A stretch of 8,364 nucleotides of DNA. Origin: an uncultured Rhodospirillaceae bacterium (GTDB lineage Bacteria > Pseudomonadota > Alphaproteobacteria > Rhodospirillales > Casp-alpha2). A program made the position numbers and the translations under genes. Below are positions 6,736 to 8,364 of the stretch, in pieces; position 1 is the first letter of the stretch; each line of letters opens with the position of its first letter. Below the pieces are notes generated by a model. That model made no database searches. It was not told the origin of the DNA and was given only the letters and a program-made list of their open reading frames with translations. The stretch lies in assembly GCA_913048145.1 (NCBI GenBank), contig CAJWVP010000115.1, positions 1 to 8,364 of the forward strand, given 5' to 3'.

Positions 6736-6992
6736 TCATCGATGAGGCAGTACAGGGCTTCGGCATCATCGGGATCACCACTGAAGACGATGTTCGACGT
6801 CTCGCCATAGATGTTCAGGACATACCCACGCGCACCGCAGACGTTTTCCAACGCTGCGGCGAAGGGGATCAGCACCTGGTCATTGAGGCTTTCCGCGTCG
6901 GGACAGGCTTCCATGCGCTCAGCCAATTGACGCATGAACACATCGGCGTTGCCAGCACCGTCGGCGCCTTTCTCTCGGTTCTTTCGTCCCAT
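6702..6992 (-). CDS. Hypothetical protein, 96 residues, downstream of yqgE
   Basis: I do not recognise this protein. It has a basic, glycine-rich start (MGRKNREKGADGAG), then an acidic globular-looking region (DVFMRQLAERMEACPDAESL and ENVCGARGYVLNIYGETSNIVF) and an acidic C-terminus (DPDDAEALYCLIDDYLESRVDNVS). It contains three cysteines and has no signal peptide or membrane segment. Evidence that it is real: GAGGA (complement of 6999-7003) lies 6 bases before the ATG, and the start is only 14 bases after the yqgE stop in the same direction, so the two are probably one transcript. Its 3' end overlaps the M16 peptidase gene by 34 bases tail to tail. No function can be inferred beyond possible linkage with YqgE. 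Confidence 0.7.
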   Translation of the reverse strand: MGRKNREKGADGAGNADVFMRQLAERMEACPDAESLNDQVLIPFAAALENVCGARGYVLNIYGETSNIVFSGDPDDAEALYCLIDDYLESRVDNVS

Positions 6993-7006
6993 GATTTATC
7001 CTCAAT

Positions 7007-7582
7007 CTAGGCGTGGCCGGCGGAATCGGACAGCATATGCGGATCGATGCCGATCTTGGTCATCGCGCGTTCCCACTTTTCATCGAGATCGCAGCCGAAC
7101 ACAAGGTCCTCATCCGCATCAACGCTGAGCCAACCGTTGCTCTTGATTTCGGAATCCAATTGTCCCGCTCCCCACCCGGCGTAACCGAGTGCAAGCAAGC
7201 AATTGTTCGGCCCCGTGCCGTCGGCGATGGCACGGAGAATGTCGATGGTCGCGGTCAAGACGACGTTATCGTCAACGACAAGGCTAGCGTCCTGTAGATA
7301 GTCGGACGAATGCAAGACGAAACCTCGTGCTTGTTCGACAGGTCCGCCGAATAGAACTCGGATCTGATCACCGCCACTCCCGGAGTCAATTTCCAATTGT
7401 TCAAGAAGCTCTGGAAACGTCAGCGAATCAATCGCTCGGTTGATCACCAGACCCATGGCGCCATCCGAGTTATGCGCACACATATAGATCACAGTTTTCT
7501 CGAATCGCGGGTCTGTCATGCTGGGCATCGCAATTAGCAATTGGCCAGGCAGATAGATATCTTCAATGTTAGTTTGAGCCAT
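7007..7582 (-). CDS. yqgE: YqgE/AlgH family protein (DUF179)
   Basis: A 191-residue protein with all the familiar YqgE/AlgH blocks. These are YLPGQLLIAMPSMTDPRFEKTV and GAMGLVIN near the N-terminus, VLFGGPVEQARGFVLHS in the middle, and LALGYAGWGAGQLDSEIKSNGWL near the C-terminus. Length matches the family (about 180-200). It is soluble, with no signal or membrane segment. AlgH was linked to alginate regulation in Pseudomonas, but the biochemical function of the family is unsettled and should not be assumed here. The ATG at 7580-7582 is chosen because it leads directly into the conserved N-terminus; only a weak ribosome binding site is visible. It lies upstream of, and probably co-transcribed with, the 96-residue gene. 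Its 5' side faces low-GC accessory DNA, so its promoter lies at or near an apparent insertion boundary. Confidence 0.95.
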   Translation of the reverse strand: MAQTNIEDIYLPGQLLIAMPSMTDPRFEKTVIYMCAHNSDGAMGLVINRAIDSLTFPELLEQLEIDSGSGGDQIRVLFGGPVEQARGFVLHSSDYLQDASLVVDDNVVLTATIDILRAIADGTGPNNCLLALGYAGWGAGQLDSEIKSNGWLSVDADEDLVFGCDLDEKWERAMTKIGIDPHMLSDSAGHA

Positions 7583-7614
7583 TCGTTGCTGGAAACCTAG
7601 TGGATTTTCTTATG

Positions 7615-7643
7615 ACTATACATGGGAATGCTGCCGCTGAAAG
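7615..7643 (-). promoter_or_regulatory. Possible yqgE promoter
   Basis: On the minus strand TATAGT (complement of 7615-7620) is a good -10 match 32 bases before the yqgE ATG. Seventeen bases further upstream is CTTTCA (complement of 7638-7643), which matches the -35 consensus at only 3 of 6 positions. Tentative, because the -35 is weak and AT content rises here. Confidence 0.25.
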
Positions 7644-7662
7644 GCCATCCCGCGAGCCTAGT

Positions 7663-8198
7663 ATGACACATAAGAAACCGCTTTCTAAATACGGAAATTT
7701 CACGCATAGGCCTTCACGGGCGATCAAGATTCCAAAAGGCAGCGGGGAAAACGTTCTCACAAACCAATAAAGTCGAAGGTATCGAGTCATTTCCCAAGGT
7801 ACCACAACAAACGAGACATTCAAACATTCAGGATGCTCACGGAAGACCTGAGAGATGATACAGGATTATACAGTACTACAGAGGACATTAAGAAGTTGTA
7901 CACCGAAAGGACTGGCAAGACTTCATCAGTTCACAAGTACAGTGTTATCCGCCCTGATGAGCCCTCAAACACAATCGTTGCACACCTCAAAAAAGATGGT
8001 CTGCGTCACATTCATTGGGACCCCGAACAAGCCCGAACGATCACAATAAGAGAAGCTGCTGACTTGCAAGGCTTCCCCCGTGATTTCGAGTTCCCTGTCA
8101 ACATTGGGGCGGCCTACGAGATGATCGGCAATGCCGTCCCTCCTCCCTTTGCCCGACTATTGGCTGATGCGATCCTTAAGATCCATCAGGAGTATTGA
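7663..8198 (+). pseudogene. Remnant of a C5-cytosine DNA methyltransferase: N-terminus missing, one-base frameshift
   Basis: The intact part, 7833-8198 (121 residues), is the C-terminus of a Dcm-type cytosine-5 methyltransferase. RPDEPSNTIVAHLKKDGLRH is motif IX with its flank; ARTITIREAADLQGFPRDF and YEMIGNAVPPPFARLLADAI lead into and form motif X. Such enzymes are normally over 300 residues. The SAM-binding motif I, the catalytic Pro-Cys motif IV and ENV motif VI are all absent. The same frame reads back to a TAG at 7707-7709 and includes SSHFPRYHNKRDIQTF, which looks like target-recognition-region sequence. A second frame, from about 7663, reads KYGNFTHRPSRAIKIPKGSG then ENVLTN and stops at TAA 7768-7770. 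One extra base after 7766 would join the two frames as VLTNHIKSKVSSHF. GC is lower than in the neighbouring genes. The left edge is approximate. The methyltransferase identity is firm; the frameshift is inferred. Confidence 0.8.
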
Positions 8199-8278
8199 AG
8201 TTGTGCCTATTTCTGTGGAACTGGAAATAAATCTCACTTGATAGGAGATTTTAGGAACCTCGGGCTTGTAGGTCATAC

Positions 8279-8364
8279 ATGAGTGGCTTGGCTGTTGGGA
8301 AGATTCTCGGAACACAAGAACTCGGTTATAGGAACGGTATCCCCCGAGGTGGCGGTCCATACAT
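8279..8364 (+). CDS. 5' end of an unidentified gene, possibly the restriction partner
   Basis: An ATG at 8279 opens a frame that runs off the right edge (28 codons, no stop). It begins MSGLAVGKILGTQELGYRNG and continues IPRGGGPY. TAGG at 8269-8272 is 6 bases ahead, and the frame is closed upstream by TAG at 8252-8254, so this is a reasonable start. I cannot assign a family with confidence. Its position 80 bases after a cytosine methyltransferase remnant, in the same direction and in the same low-GC segment, makes a type II restriction endonuclease an attractive guess, but that rests on context only. The 80 bases between the two show nothing else recognisable. Confidence 0.45.
   Translation, partial: MSGLAVGKILGTQELGYRNGIPRGGGPY

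Noticed and set aside
7569..7823. Minus-strand 84-codon open frame starting MNVSFVVVPW
   Set aside because: It runs through the start of yqgE in another frame and lies antisense to the methyltransferase remnant, whose protein similarity explains the sequence.
8157..8360. Minus-strand 67-codon open frame across the right-hand region
   Set aside because: It overlaps the end of the methyltransferase remnant and the right-edge ORF, has no recognisable motif, and shows no convincing start context.

Overview
The window looks like chromosomal DNA of an alphaproteobacterium. The evidence is a moderately high GC content (136 of 240 bases at 5701-5940), a threonine synthase gene translationally coupled to an M16 zinc peptidase gene (an arrangement I associate with Alphaproteobacteria), and a YqgE/AlgH gene. 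I cannot name a genus.

Region 1 (1-3963) is a co-directional catabolic block on the + strand. It encodes a fumarylacetoacetase-superfamily 2-keto-4-pentenoate hydratase-like protein, a CaiB/BaiF family III CoA-transferase, an enoyl-CoA hydratase/isomerase-family protein and an M19 dipeptidase-like amidohydrolase. A perfect 10+2+10 inverted repeat (96-117) lies upstream of the first gene and is the best operator candidate. A possible second promoter sits in the 134-base gap before the CoA-transferase. The last three genes are closely spaced (4 and 24 bases). Together they suggest activation of an organic acid by CoA transfer, crotonase-type chemistry on the thioester, and hydrolytic and hydratase side steps. 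The substrate cannot be read from sequence. The crotonase and the M19 protein both lack textbook active-site residues, so their usual names may be wrong.

Region 2 (about 4028-6735) is housekeeping: thrC followed by the M16 peptidase, whose TTG start overlaps the thrC stop codon. Region 3 (6702-7582, minus strand) holds yqgE and, 14 bases downstream, a 96-residue unknown protein whose end overlaps the end of the M16 gene by 34 bases in convergent orientation.

Region 4 (about 7600-8364) is accessory DNA of lower GC (114 of 240 bases at 7861-8100). It carries the C-terminal part of a C5-cytosine DNA methyltransferase. The catalytic half is absent, and a one-base frameshift near 7766 separates two stretches that otherwise read as one protein. 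After it, at the right edge, an unidentified ORF starts in the same direction. This looks like the decayed edge of a type II restriction-modification locus abutting the 5' side of yqgE.

I see no tRNA, rRNA, CRISPR array or insertion sequence. Family assignments and residue alignments were made from memory, with no search.
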